The notes under the pieces: model-generated
Told to the model about the DNA's origin: nothing
The model's input: the letters and a program-made list of their open reading frames with translations, nothing else
Database searches by the model: none
Source of the DNA: Desulfurellales bacterium
GTDB lineage: Bacteria > Campylobacterota_A > Desulfurellia > Desulfurellales > Hippeaceae
Direction: 5' to 3'
NCBI GenBank assembly: GCA_027035575.1
Contig: JALVUQ010000071.1
Coordinates: 1 to 32,741, forward strand
DNA length: 32,741 bases
Translations under genes and position numbers: made by a program
In this document: in pieces, positions 7,789-17,016 of the stretch
Layout of the letters: each line of letters starts with the position of its first letter
How positions within the stretch are numbered: the first letter of the stretch is position 1

Positions 7789-9651
7789 ATGGTTATTGCA
7801 GAAGGTACGAACTTGCTTGAATATGTGAAGAAAAATAAGCTGAAAGATGTTGTTGCGGCAAAGATAGGCGACAAGATAGTTGATTTGAATACAACGCTCG
7901 ATAAAGACAGCGAGGTAGAATTTATAGAGGTTAATTCCAAAGAGGGCGTTGAGATTTTGAGGCATTCGGCGGCTCATATAATGGCACAAGCCGTGACGCA
8001 TATTTTCCCCGATGCTAAATTTGCAGTAGGTCCTGCCATAGAAAACGGTTTTTACTACGATATGGATGTTGGAAAAACATTGACGGAAGAAGATTTAAAA
8101 GCCGTTGAAAAAGAGATGAAAAAAATTGTTGGCGCTAATTATAAATTTGAAAGAAGAGAGTTAGATAAAAAAGAGGCTGTCGATTTTTTCAAGAAAAGGG
8201 GCGACGAGTACAAAGTTGAAATTATAGACGATATAGACGACGATATTGTAAGTTTTTATACGCAGGGTGATTTTACAGACCTTTGCAGAGGTCCGCATAT
8301 CCCATCGACCGGATACTTGAAGCATTTCAAACTTTTGAGTGTTGCGGGGGCGTATTTTAAGGGTGATGAGAACAGACCTATGCTCCAGAGAATTTACGGC
8401 GCTGCATTTGCAACGAAAGAGGAGCTTGATAATTATCTGAAGTTTTTGGAAGAGGTTAAAAAAAGAGACCACAGAAGATTGGGCAAAGACTTGGATTTGT
8501 TCAGCATAACGGACGAGGTTGGTCCGGGTCTTATAATCTGGCATCCCAAGGGCGCAATGCTTAGGGACATAATAGAGGATTTTGAAAGAAAAGAGCATAT
8601 AAAACGGGGATATGAGTTTGTCAAAGGTCCTGAGATTTTAAGAACCGATTTATGGAAAAAAAGCGGACATTTCGACCACTACAGGGAAAATATGTATTTC
8701 ACCGAGATAGATAAGCAGAGTTTCGGCATAAAACCTATGAACTGCCTTGGTCATATCGAGGTGTATAAATCAACCAAAAGGAGCTATAAAGAGCTGCCGA
8801 AGAGGTATTTCGAGCTCGGCGTTGTGCACAGGCACGAAAAGAGCGGGGTTTTGCACGGACTTTTGAGGGTTAGAGAGTTTACGCAGGACGATGCTCACAT
8901 ATTTTGCAGACCTGACCAGCTTAACGACGAGATTATCGGCGTGCTGGATTTTGTTCAGGATGTTATGGATATGTTCGGTTTTGATTATGAGCTTGAAATA
9001 TCCACAAGACCTGAAAATTCAATAGGAAGCGACCAGCAGTGGGAACTTGCTACAAATGCTTTGATTAACGCTTTGGAAAATACAAATAGAGAATATGAAA
9101 TAAACGAAGGTGACGGTGCATTTTACGGACCTAAAATTGATGTAAAGCTAAAAGATGCCATCGGAAGAAGCTGGCAGTGTGCCACTATCCAGTGCGATTT
9201 CACTCTGCCTGAGAGGTTTAATTTAACCTATACGGATGAGGACGGTAAAGATAAGCAGCCGGTTATGGTTCATAGGGTTATTTTGGGTTCGATTGAGCGT
9301 TTCATTGCCGTTTTGATAGAAAACTATGCAGGTGATTTTCCGCTTTGGCTTGCTCCCGTGCAGGTTAGGGTTTTGCCCGTTTCTCAAAAACACGACGAAT
9401 ATGCATATAGAGTTTATGAGGAGTTGAAGAATAAAAATATAAGGGTTGAATTGGAAAGAAGAAACGAGACGCTCTCCAAAAAAATTAAACTGGCAGAAAA
9501 CGACAAAATCCCATATACTTTGATAATTGGTGATAAGGAGATTGAAAACAACGAAGTGACGGCAAGAAAGAGAAAAGAGGGTAATTTAGGCAGTTTTAAG
9601 ATAGACGATTTTGTAACTTTATTCAATAAGCAGATAGTTGACAGGAGGTGA
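7789..9651 (+). CDS. thrS: Threonyl-tRNA synthetase
   Basis: Class II synthetase that charges tRNA-Thr in the cytoplasm; 620 residues, slightly shorter than the usual 640. Domains in order: TGS (about 1-58), editing domain (about 60-210) with HSAAHIMAQ and the later Cys/His set in DLCRGPHIP, class II catalytic core with motif 2 HRHEKSGVLHGLLRVREF and motif 3 near LGSIERFIAVLIE, and the C-terminal anticodon-binding domain (about 520-620). The zinc ligands are visible: Cys in MNCLGH, His in DAHIF and His in VMVHRVI. ATG at 7789 gives a normal TGS start. The last codons AGG AGG TGA provide the ribosome-binding site of infC, so infC translation is linked to thrS translation. Confidence 0.98.
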   Translation: MVIAEGTNLLEYVKKNKLKDVVAAKIGDKIVDLNTTLDKDSEVEFIEVNSKEGVEILRHSAAHIMAQAVTHIFPDAKFAVGPAIENGFYYDMDVGKTLTEEDLKAVEKEMKKIVGANYKFERRELDKKEAVDFFKKRGDEYKVEIIDDIDDDIVSFYTQGDFTDLCRGPHIPSTGYLKHFKLLSVAGAYFKGDENRPMLQRIYGAAFATKEELDNYLKFLEEVKKRDHRRLGKDLDLFSITDEVGPGLIIWHPKGAMLRDIIEDFERKEHIKRGYEFVKGPEILRTDLWKKSGHFDHYRENMYFTEIDKQSFGIKPMNCLGHIEVYKSTKRSYKELPKRYFELGVVHRHEKSGVLHGLLRVREFTQDDAHIFCRPDQLNDEIIGVLDFVQDVMDMFGFDYELEISTRPENSIGSDQQWELATNALINALENTNREYEINEGDGAFYGPKIDVKLKDAIGRSWQCATIQCDFTLPERFNLTYTDEDGKDKQPVMVHRVILGSIERFIAVLIENYAGDFPLWLAPVQVRVLPVSQKHDEYAYRVYEELKNKNIRVELERRNETLSKKIKLAENDKIPYTLIIGDKEIENNEVTARKRKEGNLGSFKIDDFVTLFNKQIVDRR

Positions 9652-9657
9652 TATATA
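9643..9657 (+). promoter_or_regulatory. infC ribosome-binding site and AUA start codon
   Basis: AGGAGG at 9643-9648 is followed after six bases by ATA at 9655-9657. The infC frame contains no ATG, GTG, TTG or other usual start between the thrS stop (9649-9651) and the conserved IF3 N-terminus. Non-AUG starts in infC are known in other bacteria and allow IF3 to repress its own synthesis. Confidence 0.8.
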
Positions 9658-10182
9658 AGAGGAGATTTTAGAAAAAAGGAAGTTCCGCTAATTAATGATA
9701 ACATCAAGGCGGACAAAGTTAGGCTTATTTCGGAAAAAGGTGAGCAGCTCGGTATAGTAAGTTTTAAAGATGCTTTGTCAAAAGCCAGAAATGTGGGACT
9801 GGATTTGGTGGCTGTCGGGGTTAATGCCGACCCTATGGTTTGCAAGATAATGGATTACGGCAAATACAGCTATGATAAGCAAAAGAAGCAGCAAAGAAGC
9901 AAAAAAACGCAGAAGGTTATCAAGGTAAAAGAGGTTAAGCTCAGGCCGAGAATAGCCGATAACGACTATAACACAAAGATTAAGCTCGCTAGAAAATTTT
10001 TGGAAGAGAAGAATAAAGTTAAGTTTAACGTATTTTTCAGAGGCAGAGAGTTTGATAAAAAGGAATTAATAGAACAGCTTTTAGAGAGGATAAAAGAGGA
10101 TTTGGCGGATTGCGGCACTATGGAAGGAAACGCCGACTATCAGGGAAGAAGGATGTCATTCTCTTTTGTTCCTAATAAATAG
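9655..10182 (+). CDS. infC: Translation initiation factor IF-3
   Basis: 175 residues, the normal length for IF3, which binds the 30S subunit and checks the start codon. The N-terminal domain shows the conserved order PLINDNIKADKVRLI, EQLGIVSFKDAL and CKIMDYGKYSYDKQK, followed by the Lys/Arg-rich linker and the C-terminal domain (KLRPRIADNDYNTKIKLA). I place the start at ATA (9655) because the next ATG, at 9775 in this frame, would remove the first 40 conserved residues, while AGGAGG lies six bases before the ATA. The gene is in the same frame as thrS, separated from its stop codon by one codon. AUA initiation suggests autoregulation, as known for the E. coli AUU start. It leads rpmI and rplT, the standard IF3-L35-L20 operon. 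Confidence 0.95.
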   Translation: MRGDFRKKEVPLINDNIKADKVRLISEKGEQLGIVSFKDALSKARNVGLDLVAVGVNADPMVCKIMDYGKYSYDKQKKQQRSKKTQKVIKVKEVKLRPRIADNDYNTKIKLARKFLEEKNKVKFNVFFRGREFDKKELIEQLLERIKEDLADCGTMEGNADYQGRRMSFSFVPNK

Positions 10183-10192
10183 GGAGGGACAA

Positions 10193-10393
10193 GTGAAGAA
10201 GTTAAAAACAAGAAGAGGAGCTGCAAAGAGGTTTACGAAGACGGCAAAGGGCTATTTGAAGGCGCATAAGGGCGGTCACAGCCACCTTTTGTCATCGAAA
10301 AACAGAAAGAGAAAGAGGAGCTTGAAAGAGCCCATTATATTGAAATCGGGCGGAAACTATAAAAGAATAAGCACATTAATGCCTTATCAATAA
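10193..10393 (+). CDS. rpmI: 50S ribosomal protein L35
   Basis: 66 residues, typical length. The sequence begins MKKLKTRRGAAKRF and has the conserved KGGHSHLLSSKNRKRKR and LPY-like ending (STLMPYQ). The start is GTG at 10193, preceded by AGGGAGGG at 10181-10188; an upstream in-frame codon inside infC is not needed. It lies ten bases after infC and 15 before rplT. Confidence 0.97.
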   Translation: MKKLKTRRGAAKRFTKTAKGYLKAHKGGHSHLLSSKNRKRKRSLKEPIILKSGGNYKRISTLMPYQ

Positions 10394-10408
10394 CAGGAGG
10401 ATTGAAAG

Positions 10409-10750
10409 TTGAGAGTTAAAACCGGTTACACAAGAAGAAGGCGACATAAAAAGATTTTGAAGATGGCTAAAGGCTTCTATCAAAGAAGACATTCCACATA
10501 TAAAAACGCCGAGGAGAGTGTCAGAAGAGCTCTTGCCTATGCTTACAGGGATAGAAGGGTTAAAAAAAGGGAGTTTAGAAAGCTGTGGATAGCAAGAATC
10601 AATGCCGCCGTGAGGGAATACGGAATGAGTTACAGTAAGTTTATGCACGCTTTAAACGAGAAAGGCATAAACTTAAACAGAAAGGTATTAAGCGAACTTG
10701 CAATAAGACAGCCCGAGGAGTTTAAGGCGCTTGTTGAAAGTATAAAGTAA
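10409..10750 (+). CDS. rplT: 50S ribosomal protein L20
   Basis: 113 residues, near the usual 115-120. Characteristic motifs are MRVKTGYTRRRRHKKILKMAKGF, YAYRDRRVKKREFRKLWI and ARINAAVREYGMSYSKFM (each a conserved L20 segment). The start is TTG at 10409 with AGGAGG eight bases upstream (10395-10400). L20 binds 23S rRNA and in several bacteria also represses its own operon. A strong terminator follows 25 bases after the stop. Confidence 0.97.
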   Translation: MRVKTGYTRRRRHKKILKMAKGFYQRRHSTYKNAEESVRRALAYAYRDRRVKKREFRKLWIARINAAVREYGMSYSKFMHALNEKGINLNRKVLSELAIRQPEEFKALVESIK

Positions 10751-10775
10751 AAAAAGTATGTAAAACGTTGTTTAG

Positions 10776-10819
10776 TGCGAAAAGACGCCTTGTCAGGGGT
10801 GTTTTTTCGCATTTTTTTT
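10776..10819 (+). terminator. Intrinsic terminator between rplT and pheS
   Basis: A 14-bp stem (10776-10789 with 10798-10811, two G-U pairs) closes an eight-base loop and runs into eight T (10812-10819). The pheS start codon is only 16 bases beyond, so this may act as an attenuator for pheS as well as an end for the infC operon. Confidence 0.9.
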
Positions 10820-10835
10820 AACTTTCGGAGGTGAA

Positions 10836-11837
10836 ATGTATCACATAAAAAAGGAGTTTGAAGCCCTTATAGCAGATGCAAAAACGGAAGAAGACATTAA
10901 ACAAATAAAGGCTAAGTTTCTCGGCAAAAAAGGAAAGGTCTCCGAGTTGTTTAAGCAGATGGGAGGTTTGGGCGACGAACAAAAGAAAGAATTCGGCAAA
11001 AATATAAATAAGTTAAAAAAATATATAGAAGATTCACTAACAGACAGACAAACCCAAATTAAAGAGATAAGAAAAAAAGAGTCACTTGAAAAAGAGTCAA
11101 TCGATGTAACGCTGCCGGCAAGAAGAGGTTTCCTTGGAAGCATTCACCCGATAACCAAAACAATAATAGAGATTGAAGATATATTTAAGTCTATGGGATT
11201 TGATGTGGAAACGGGATATGAAATAGAGTACGATAAGTATAACTTCGAGATGTTGAATATACCCAAAGAGCACCCTGCAAGGGATATGCAGGACACTTTT
11301 TATATCAACGACAATGTCTTGCTGAGAACTCATACGTCACCTACTCAAATAAGGGTTATGGAGAATAAAAAACCACCTGTTATGTTTATTTCACCCGGCA
11401 AGGTATATAGACGCGATTCGGACATTACGCACTCACCTATGTTTCACCAGGTCGAGGGGTTGTTGATTGACAAAGATATACACTTTTCCGACTTAAAAGG
11501 CGTGTTGAGCGATTTTTTGAGGATATTTTTCGGTGATGTTCCCGTTAGGTTCAGACCGAGCTATTTCCCGTTTACGGAACCTTCAGCCGAGGTTGATATA
11601 GGATGTATTATTTGCGGGGGCAAAGGTTGCAGGGTTTGTTCAAATACAGGTTATCTTGAGGTTTTGGGCTGTGGAATGGTTCATCCGAACGTATTGAAAA
11701 ATGTCAACTATCCTGATGAATATAACGGCTTTGCTTTCGGACTCGGAGTCGAAAGGTTCGCAATGCTGAAATACGGTATAGATAACATAAAGCTGTTTTT
11801 TGAAAATGATATGAGGTTTTTAAAACAATTTTCTTAA
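10836..11837 (+). CDS. pheS: Phenylalanyl-tRNA synthetase alpha subunit
   Basis: Catalytic subunit of the alpha2-beta2 PheRS; 333 residues. An N-terminal coiled coil (about 1-90, FLGKKGKVSELFKQM) precedes the class II core. Visible motifs are HPITKTIIEIEDIF, LLRTHTSPTQIRVM, the motif 2 region VYRRDSDITHSPMFHQVEGL and motif 3 near GFAFGLGVERFAMLKYGI. An insertion CIICGGKGCRVC just before LEVLGCGMVHPNVL carries four Cys in two CxxC pairs, a zinc-ribbon-like variant also found in other PheS proteins. ATG at 10836 is preceded by GGAGG. It lies 17 bases before pheT. Confidence 0.98.
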   Translation: MYHIKKEFEALIADAKTEEDIKQIKAKFLGKKGKVSELFKQMGGLGDEQKKEFGKNINKLKKYIEDSLTDRQTQIKEIRKKESLEKESIDVTLPARRGFLGSIHPITKTIIEIEDIFKSMGFDVETGYEIEYDKYNFEMLNIPKEHPARDMQDTFYINDNVLLRTHTSPTQIRVMENKKPPVMFISPGKVYRRDSDITHSPMFHQVEGLLIDKDIHFSDLKGVLSDFLRIFFGDVPVRFRPSYFPFTEPSAEVDIGCIICGGKGCRVCSNTGYLEVLGCGMVHPNVLKNVNYPDEYNGFAFGLGVERFAMLKYGIDNIKLFFENDMRFLKQFS

Positions 11838-11854
11838 ATAGGTGAGGATTCGGT

Positions 11855-14218
11855 ATGAAAGTATCTTACAATTGGTTGAAAGAGTTTATTGATATAGAGC
11901 TGTCCGCTGAAGAATTGGCAGAAAAGATAACGATGGCGGGATTGGAGGTGGATAGCGTTACAAAGACAGAAACCTACGGAAGCGTTGTCGGTGAAGTTAT
12001 TGACATTGTTGAAAAAGACAATCTTTACTTAACAAAAGTTGATATAGGCTCTGAGATTTTGAATATAGCCACTGCCGATAAAAACGTTAATCTTCACGAT
12101 AAATTTCCTGTTGTCAAAGAGGGAACACTGCTTTCTGACGGTGTTAAAATAAGCAGAAAGAAATTCGGTGATTTTGTGAGCGAAGGTATGATGCTTTCGG
12201 CTGAAGAGCTGAACCTTGAAGAGAACTCCTCGGGGCTTTTGAGGCTCGATGAGACATTGAGAAACGGAATGGCTCTGTCTGAGATTGATGAGTTTGACGA
12301 TTACATAATAGACATTGAATTGACGCCCAACAGAGCAGATGCGTTGAGTATTCTCGGTGTTGCAAGAGATGTAAGAGCCATTACAAAAAAAAGCATTAGA
12401 TACCCGCAGATGGATTTTTCTCTCATAGAAAAAAATATAAAGAATTATATATCCGTTAAGGTTGAAGACTATAAAAATTGTCCGAGATATACGCTGCTTA
12501 TGGCTGACGTTGCAGTTAAGCCTTCGCCTATGTTTATGCGTTTGAGATTGCTGAAAAGCGGTATAAGACCCATTAACAACGTTGTGGATATAACCAACTA
12601 CGTGTTGATGGCGCTGGGACAGCCTATGCACTCTTTTGATTTCAACAGATTATCGGGAGATATATGTGTCAGAAGAGCCAAAAAGCAGGAGAAAATATTG
12701 GCTTTGGATTCAAAAGAGTACGAGCTGGATGAAAGTATGCTTGTGATTGCCGATTCAAAAAAGCCTGTTGCCATAGCGGGTGTTATGGGCTCTGAAGAAT
12801 CCAGCGTAACGGAAGACACAAAAACAGTGGCGCTTGAGAGTGCCCACTTTAACCCGGTCAGCGTAAGAATGACGGCAAGAAAACTGAAGCTCCACAGTGA
12901 GTCTTCTCACAGGTTCGAAAGAGGGGTTGACCCTAATTTATGCCTAACGGCGAGCAGTTATGCTGTGAGCTTGCTTGAAAAGTATGCCGACGCCAAAGTT
13001 TATATGGGATATATAGACCAAAAAGAGACGGAATTTAAGCCAAAGACGATAGTTTGTTCCTTTAAAGGAATAAACAGGCTGCTTGGTTCTGATTTCGAGC
13101 AGAAGGCTATTAAAGAGGTTACGGAGTATCTCGATTTTAAGCCGAAAGTAATAAGTATAGATAAATTTAAGGTGACGATTCCGACATATCGCTTTGACAT
13201 AGAGGGTGAAGCGGATATTGCAGAAGAGGTTGCAAGATGTATGGGTTATGACAAAATTACACCTACTCTGCCTGTTGTGCAGACCTCTTTTAAAATAAAA
13301 AAACCCGTTGATTATGCAAAACACCAAATAACAAAAACCCTTGCCGATATGGGATTGTCAGAGAGCGTTAACTACTCTTTTACCGATAGTTCCAAATTAA
13401 AACTATTCAGTGAGAACGAAGATGAGTTTGTCTATCTGAAAAACCCGCTGATTGAGGGTCAGGATGTTATGAGGACTACACTTGTGTGCGGTCTTTTGGA
13501 TAATCTGAAATTCAATATGTCAAAAAACGCCAAAAGCGTAGCTCTGTTTGAAATTGGCAGGGTATTTTTTAAAGAGAGTGATTTTGCAAAAGAGTTTGAC
13601 CGTCTCGGAGCTGTTATGTGGGGTGAGGCTTCCTTTAACTGGATTGAGGGCAGAAGATTTTACGATTTTTACGATATGAAAAGCGTTGCGGAAATGCTTG
13701 AGAGATTATTTAATATTGAATTTTCGTATAAAAAAACCAAAAGAAAATTTTTACATACGGGCAGAGGAGCGGATTTGTTTGCTGAGGGTAAAGATGTAGG
13801 TTTCATAGGCGAACTGCATCCCGATTTTTATGATTACTACGACATTAAATTCGACAAAAATATGCGCATAATATTGTGTGAGATTGACCTAAATTCCATT
13901 GCCGAATATGTCAAAAGTGTTAAAATGTTTGAGAGGCTTCCCAAACTGCCGACGGTTGTAAGGGACTTGGCAGTAGTTGTGGATAAGAGTGTAGATGCTT
14001 TTGATGTGAAACGCACAATAGAGTTGTTCGATAATGTTTATGATGTTGTTTTGTTTGATGTTTACGATAAGCTTGAGGACAGCTCCAAAAAGAGCCTTGC
14101 ATTCAGAATCGTTTTGAAGAATGACGATAAAACTTTTGTGGATACGGAAATAGAAGAAATAATGAACGCTGTTTTTGATGCGCTTTCTAAAAAATTTGAT
14201 GCAAAGTTGAGGGGGTAA
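11855..14218 (+). CDS. pheT: Phenylalanyl-tRNA synthetase beta subunit
   Basis: 787 residues, normal for the bacterial beta chain. Domains in order: tRNA-binding EMAP-like domain (about 40-150), B3/B4 editing domain (about 205-370, with VVDITNYVLMALGQPMHSFD and LESAHFNPVSVRMTARKLKLHSESSHRFERGVD split around 330), B5 domain (about 390-470), catalytic-like core (EEVARCMGYDKI, RTTLVCGLLDNLKFN) and the C-terminal ferredoxin-fold anticodon domain (about 695-787, FERLPKLPTVVRDLAVVVD). It assists tRNA binding and hydrolyses mischarged Tyr-tRNA-Phe. Stop TAA is one base from the ileS ATG, so translation of the two is coupled. Confidence 0.98.
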   Translation: MKVSYNWLKEFIDIELSAEELAEKITMAGLEVDSVTKTETYGSVVGEVIDIVEKDNLYLTKVDIGSEILNIATADKNVNLHDKFPVVKEGTLLSDGVKISRKKFGDFVSEGMMLSAEELNLEENSSGLLRLDETLRNGMALSEIDEFDDYIIDIELTPNRADALSILGVARDVRAITKKSIRYPQMDFSLIEKNIKNYISVKVEDYKNCPRYTLLMADVAVKPSPMFMRLRLLKSGIRPINNVVDITNYVLMALGQPMHSFDFNRLSGDICVRRAKKQEKILALDSKEYELDESMLVIADSKKPVAIAGVMGSEESSVTEDTKTVALESAHFNPVSVRMTARKLKLHSESSHRFERGVDPNLCLTASSYAVSLLEKYADAKVYMGYIDQKETEFKPKTIVCSFKGINRLLGSDFEQKAIKEVTEYLDFKPKVISIDKFKVTIPTYRFDIEGEADIAEEVARCMGYDKITPTLPVVQTSFKIKKPVDYAKHQITKTLADMGLSESVNYSFTDSSKLKLFSENEDEFVYLKNPLIEGQDVMRTTLVCGLLDNLKFNMSKNAKSVALFEIGRVFFKESDFAKEFDRLGAVMWGEASFNWIEGRRFYDFYDMKSVAEMLERLFNIEFSYKKTKRKFLHTGRGADLFAEGKDVGFIGELHPDFYDYYDIKFDKNMRIILCEIDLNSIAEYVKSVKMFERLPKLPTVVRDLAVVVDKSVDAFDVKRTIELFDNVYDVVLFDVYDKLEDSSKKSLAFRIVLKNDDKTFVDTEIEEIMNAVFDALSKKFDAKLRG

Positions 14219-14219
14219 T

Positions 14220-17000
14220 ATGACCTATAAAGACACTCTGCTTCTTCCTAAAACCGATTTTCCTATGAAGGCTAACCTTGCAAAAAAAGAGCCGGAAATG
14301 CTTAAAAAATGGAAAGAAGACAATGTTTATGAAAAGATTTTAAAAGACAGAGAAGGAAAAAAAGAGTTTGTTTTACACGACGGACCCCCTTATGCAAACG
14401 GAAACATACATATGGGTCACGTGTTAAACAAGGTTTTAAAGGATATTGTGGTTAAATCAAAAACGATGTTCGGATATAAATCCCCGTACGTTCCGGGTTG
14501 GGACTGCCACGGACTGCCTATTGAGCACAATATAGAAAAAGAGCTTGGAAGAAACAAAAAAAACTCTATGAGTAAAGCCGAATTCAGAAAACTATGCAGG
14601 GATTATGCTAAAAAATATATCGGGATACAGAAAGATGAGTTTTACAGACTCGGTGTTTTCGGAGATTGGGACAATCCGTATTTGACAATGAACTATCTGT
14701 ATGAAGCGGATACGCTCAGGGAGCTTGGAAAATTTGTTGAAAAAGGGCTTGTTTATAAACAAAAAAAGCCCGTATATTGGTGTTCTTCCTGCAAAACGGC
14801 GCTTGCAATGGCTGAGGTTGAATATCAGGACGACGAAAGTGACTCCATATATGTAAAATTCGATTTTATAAGTGATTTGGCAACGGACGACAGAATGTTT
14901 TTGGGCGATGCAATTTCTGCAATAATATGGACAACAACACCCTGGACAATTCCCGCAAACCTTGCCGTTTGTGTAAATCCCGAATTTGAGTATGCGTTTG
15001 TGAGGATAAAGGATAGAGAGGTCTATCTTGTTGCCAAGGACTTGACAGATGAGCTGATGGCAAAATTCGGCATCGACAATTATGAAATTATAAAAACGGT
15101 TAAAGGTAAAAGCCTTGAGGGAAATATTTTGGCTCATCCTCTATACGACAGGCAATCTCCTATTATACTCGGAGAGCACGTGACCTTGGAAGCCGGTACG
15201 GGTCTTGTTCACACTGCGCCCGGACACGGTGAGGAGGACTATGCCGTTGGGATGAAGTACCATCTTCCTATATACTCGCCGGTTGATGATGACGGCAGAT
15301 TTGAACAAAACGTGGAGTATTTTGCAGGTATGAAGACAACGGAAGCAAACCCCAAAGTAATAAGTACTCTAAAATCAAAGGGTATGCTTGTAAAGGAAGA
15401 AAAGATTGTCCACTCATATCCGCACTGCTGGAGATGCAAAAGCCCCATAATATTCCGCTCGACGGAGCAGTGGTTTATTTCGATAGACAAAGACGGCTTG
15501 AGGGATAAAGCTATGCAGGAGATTGACAAAACACAATGGATTCCCTCGTGGGGAAGAAACAGAATATATTCGATGATGGAAACAAGACCGGATTGGTGCA
15601 TATCGAGACAGAGAGCCTGGGGTGTTCCAATAGCTTTGTTCAAGTGTAAAAAATGCGGTAAAGTTCAATACAACAAGCAACTTATTGACCTTGTGGCTGA
15701 TAAAATGGAAAAAGAAGGGGCGGATGTCTGGTTTGAAAAAGAACCGAACTATTTTCTGCCTGAAGGTTACAGCTGTGATTGCGGCTCGAAGGAGTTTGAA
15801 AAAGAGAACGATATACTGGATGTCTGGTTTGACTCAGGTGTTTCTCATGCGGCGGTATTGGAGAGAAGGGATGAGCTAAAGTGGCCTGCCGATATGTATC
15901 TTGAGGGAAGCGACCAGCATAGGGGATGGTTTCATTCTTCCTTGCTTGAGTCTGTGGGAACAAGAGGCAAAGCGCCCTATAAGTCCGTTTTAACCCACGG
16001 ATTTGTTGTTGATTCAAAGGGCAGAAAGATGAGTAAATCCATAGGCAATGTCATAGTGCCTGATAAGATAATCAAAAAATACGGAGCTGAGCTGTTGAGG
16101 CTTTGGGCATCGGCAACCGACTATAAAGACGATGTCAGGCTCTCTGATGAAATAATGAAAAGGCTGGTTGATAACTACAGAAAAATAAGAAATACAATAA
16201 GGTTTTTGCTTGGCAATTTAAACGGCTTTGATGAAAGCAGGGCTTTGAAATACGACGAGCTTGAAGAGATAGACAGATGGGTTTTAGCCGAAGCCGAGCT
16301 TTTAAAGGAGAAACTGCAAAAGGCGTATCAAGAGTATGAGTTTCATATAATTTATAGAAATATGGCTAATTTTTGCATAACCGTTCTATCCTCTTTTTAT
16401 CTCGATATTTTGAAAGACAGGCTCTACTGTGAACGTGAAGATTCCAAGAAACGTTTGTCGGCTCAAACGGCTATGAATGAACTTTTGAAAATTATTGTGT
16501 TTTATATGGCGCCTATTTTGTCATTTACGGCAGAAGAGGCATACTCATATATGAACGGCAGCAAAGAGAGCGTCCATATGGAAGAGTTTGTTGAGCTGAA
16601 AAGTCAATTTAGAAACGAGGAGCTGATAAAGAAGTGGAAGGTATTAAGGAACTTAAAAGAGGTTACGGATAAGACGCTTGAGCTTGCAAGAGCCAAGAAA
16701 ATCATAGGTAATTCGCTTGAAGCGGATATCTGTGTGGATGTACAAAACAGCGAGTTTAGAGATGTTTTATTGAGTATGGATAGGTCGGAATTGGCTGATA
16801 TATGTATCGTATCTCATTTTGAAACGGGGAAAGCGGATAACTATCTGGAATACTATTTTGATGATGAGAAAAAGATAGGTGTGTTTGTCGTTAAGGCTGA
16901 CGGCAAAAAGTGTGAGAGATGTTGGAAATTCGATGATAGTGTGGGTAAAAATGAAACCGGGGAGAACGTGTGCAAAAGATGCTACGGCGTAATACATTGA
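14220..17000 (+). CDS. ileS: Isoleucyl-tRNA synthetase
   Basis: 926 residues, class I synthetase. The HIGH-type motif is GNIHMGHVLNK (about residue 60), the KMSKS motif is GRKMSKSIGN (about 600), and the editing (CP1) domain lies between, with TTTPWTIPANLAV near 240. The C-terminus has a four-Cys zinc finger, CERCWKFDD followed by CKRCYGVIH, which marks the usual bacterial form rather than the eukaryote-like, mupirocin-resistant form. It continues the pheS-pheT run with a one-base gap, and amrA-like gene follows 16 bases later. Confidence 0.98.
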   Translation: MTYKDTLLLPKTDFPMKANLAKKEPEMLKKWKEDNVYEKILKDREGKKEFVLHDGPPYANGNIHMGHVLNKVLKDIVVKSKTMFGYKSPYVPGWDCHGLPIEHNIEKELGRNKKNSMSKAEFRKLCRDYAKKYIGIQKDEFYRLGVFGDWDNPYLTMNYLYEADTLRELGKFVEKGLVYKQKKPVYWCSSCKTALAMAEVEYQDDESDSIYVKFDFISDLATDDRMFLGDAISAIIWTTTPWTIPANLAVCVNPEFEYAFVRIKDREVYLVAKDLTDELMAKFGIDNYEIIKTVKGKSLEGNILAHPLYDRQSPIILGEHVTLEAGTGLVHTAPGHGEEDYAVGMKYHLPIYSPVDDDGRFEQNVEYFAGMKTTEANPKVISTLKSKGMLVKEEKIVHSYPHCWRCKSPIIFRSTEQWFISIDKDGLRDKAMQEIDKTQWIPSWGRNRIYSMMETRPDWCISRQRAWGVPIALFKCKKCGKVQYNKQLIDLVADKMEKEGADVWFEKEPNYFLPEGYSCDCGSKEFEKENDILDVWFDSGVSHAAVLERRDELKWPADMYLEGSDQHRGWFHSSLLESVGTRGKAPYKSVLTHGFVVDSKGRKMSKSIGNVIVPDKIIKKYGAELLRLWASATDYKDDVRLSDEIMKRLVDNYRKIRNTIRFLLGNLNGFDESRALKYDELEEIDRWVLAEAELLKEKLQKAYQEYEFHIIYRNMANFCITVLSSFYLDILKDRLYCEREDSKKRLSAQTAMNELLKIIVFYMAPILSFTAEEAYSYMNGSKESVHMEEFVELKSQFRNEELIKKWKVLRNLKEVTDKTLELARAKKIIGNSLEADICVDVQNSEFRDVLLSMDRSELADICIVSHFETGKADNYLEYYFDDEKKIGVFVVKADGKKCERCWKFDDSVGKNETGENVCKRCYGVIH

Positions 17001-17016
17001 TTATCGGAGTGTTTTT

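Noticed and set aside
7488-7940. Open frames on the minus strand across the tRNA-Val
   Set aside because: They translate the reverse complement of the tRNA and the thrS start; this type of false protein is common over tRNA genes.
10751-10835. T-box or Phe leader peptide before pheS
   Set aside because: No T-box core sequence and no frame with clustered Phe codons can be seen, only the terminator.
12029-12631. 200-codon minus-strand frame within pheT
   Set aside because: Antisense to conserved PheT motifs; no ribosome-binding site and odd His/Tyr/Cys-rich composition.
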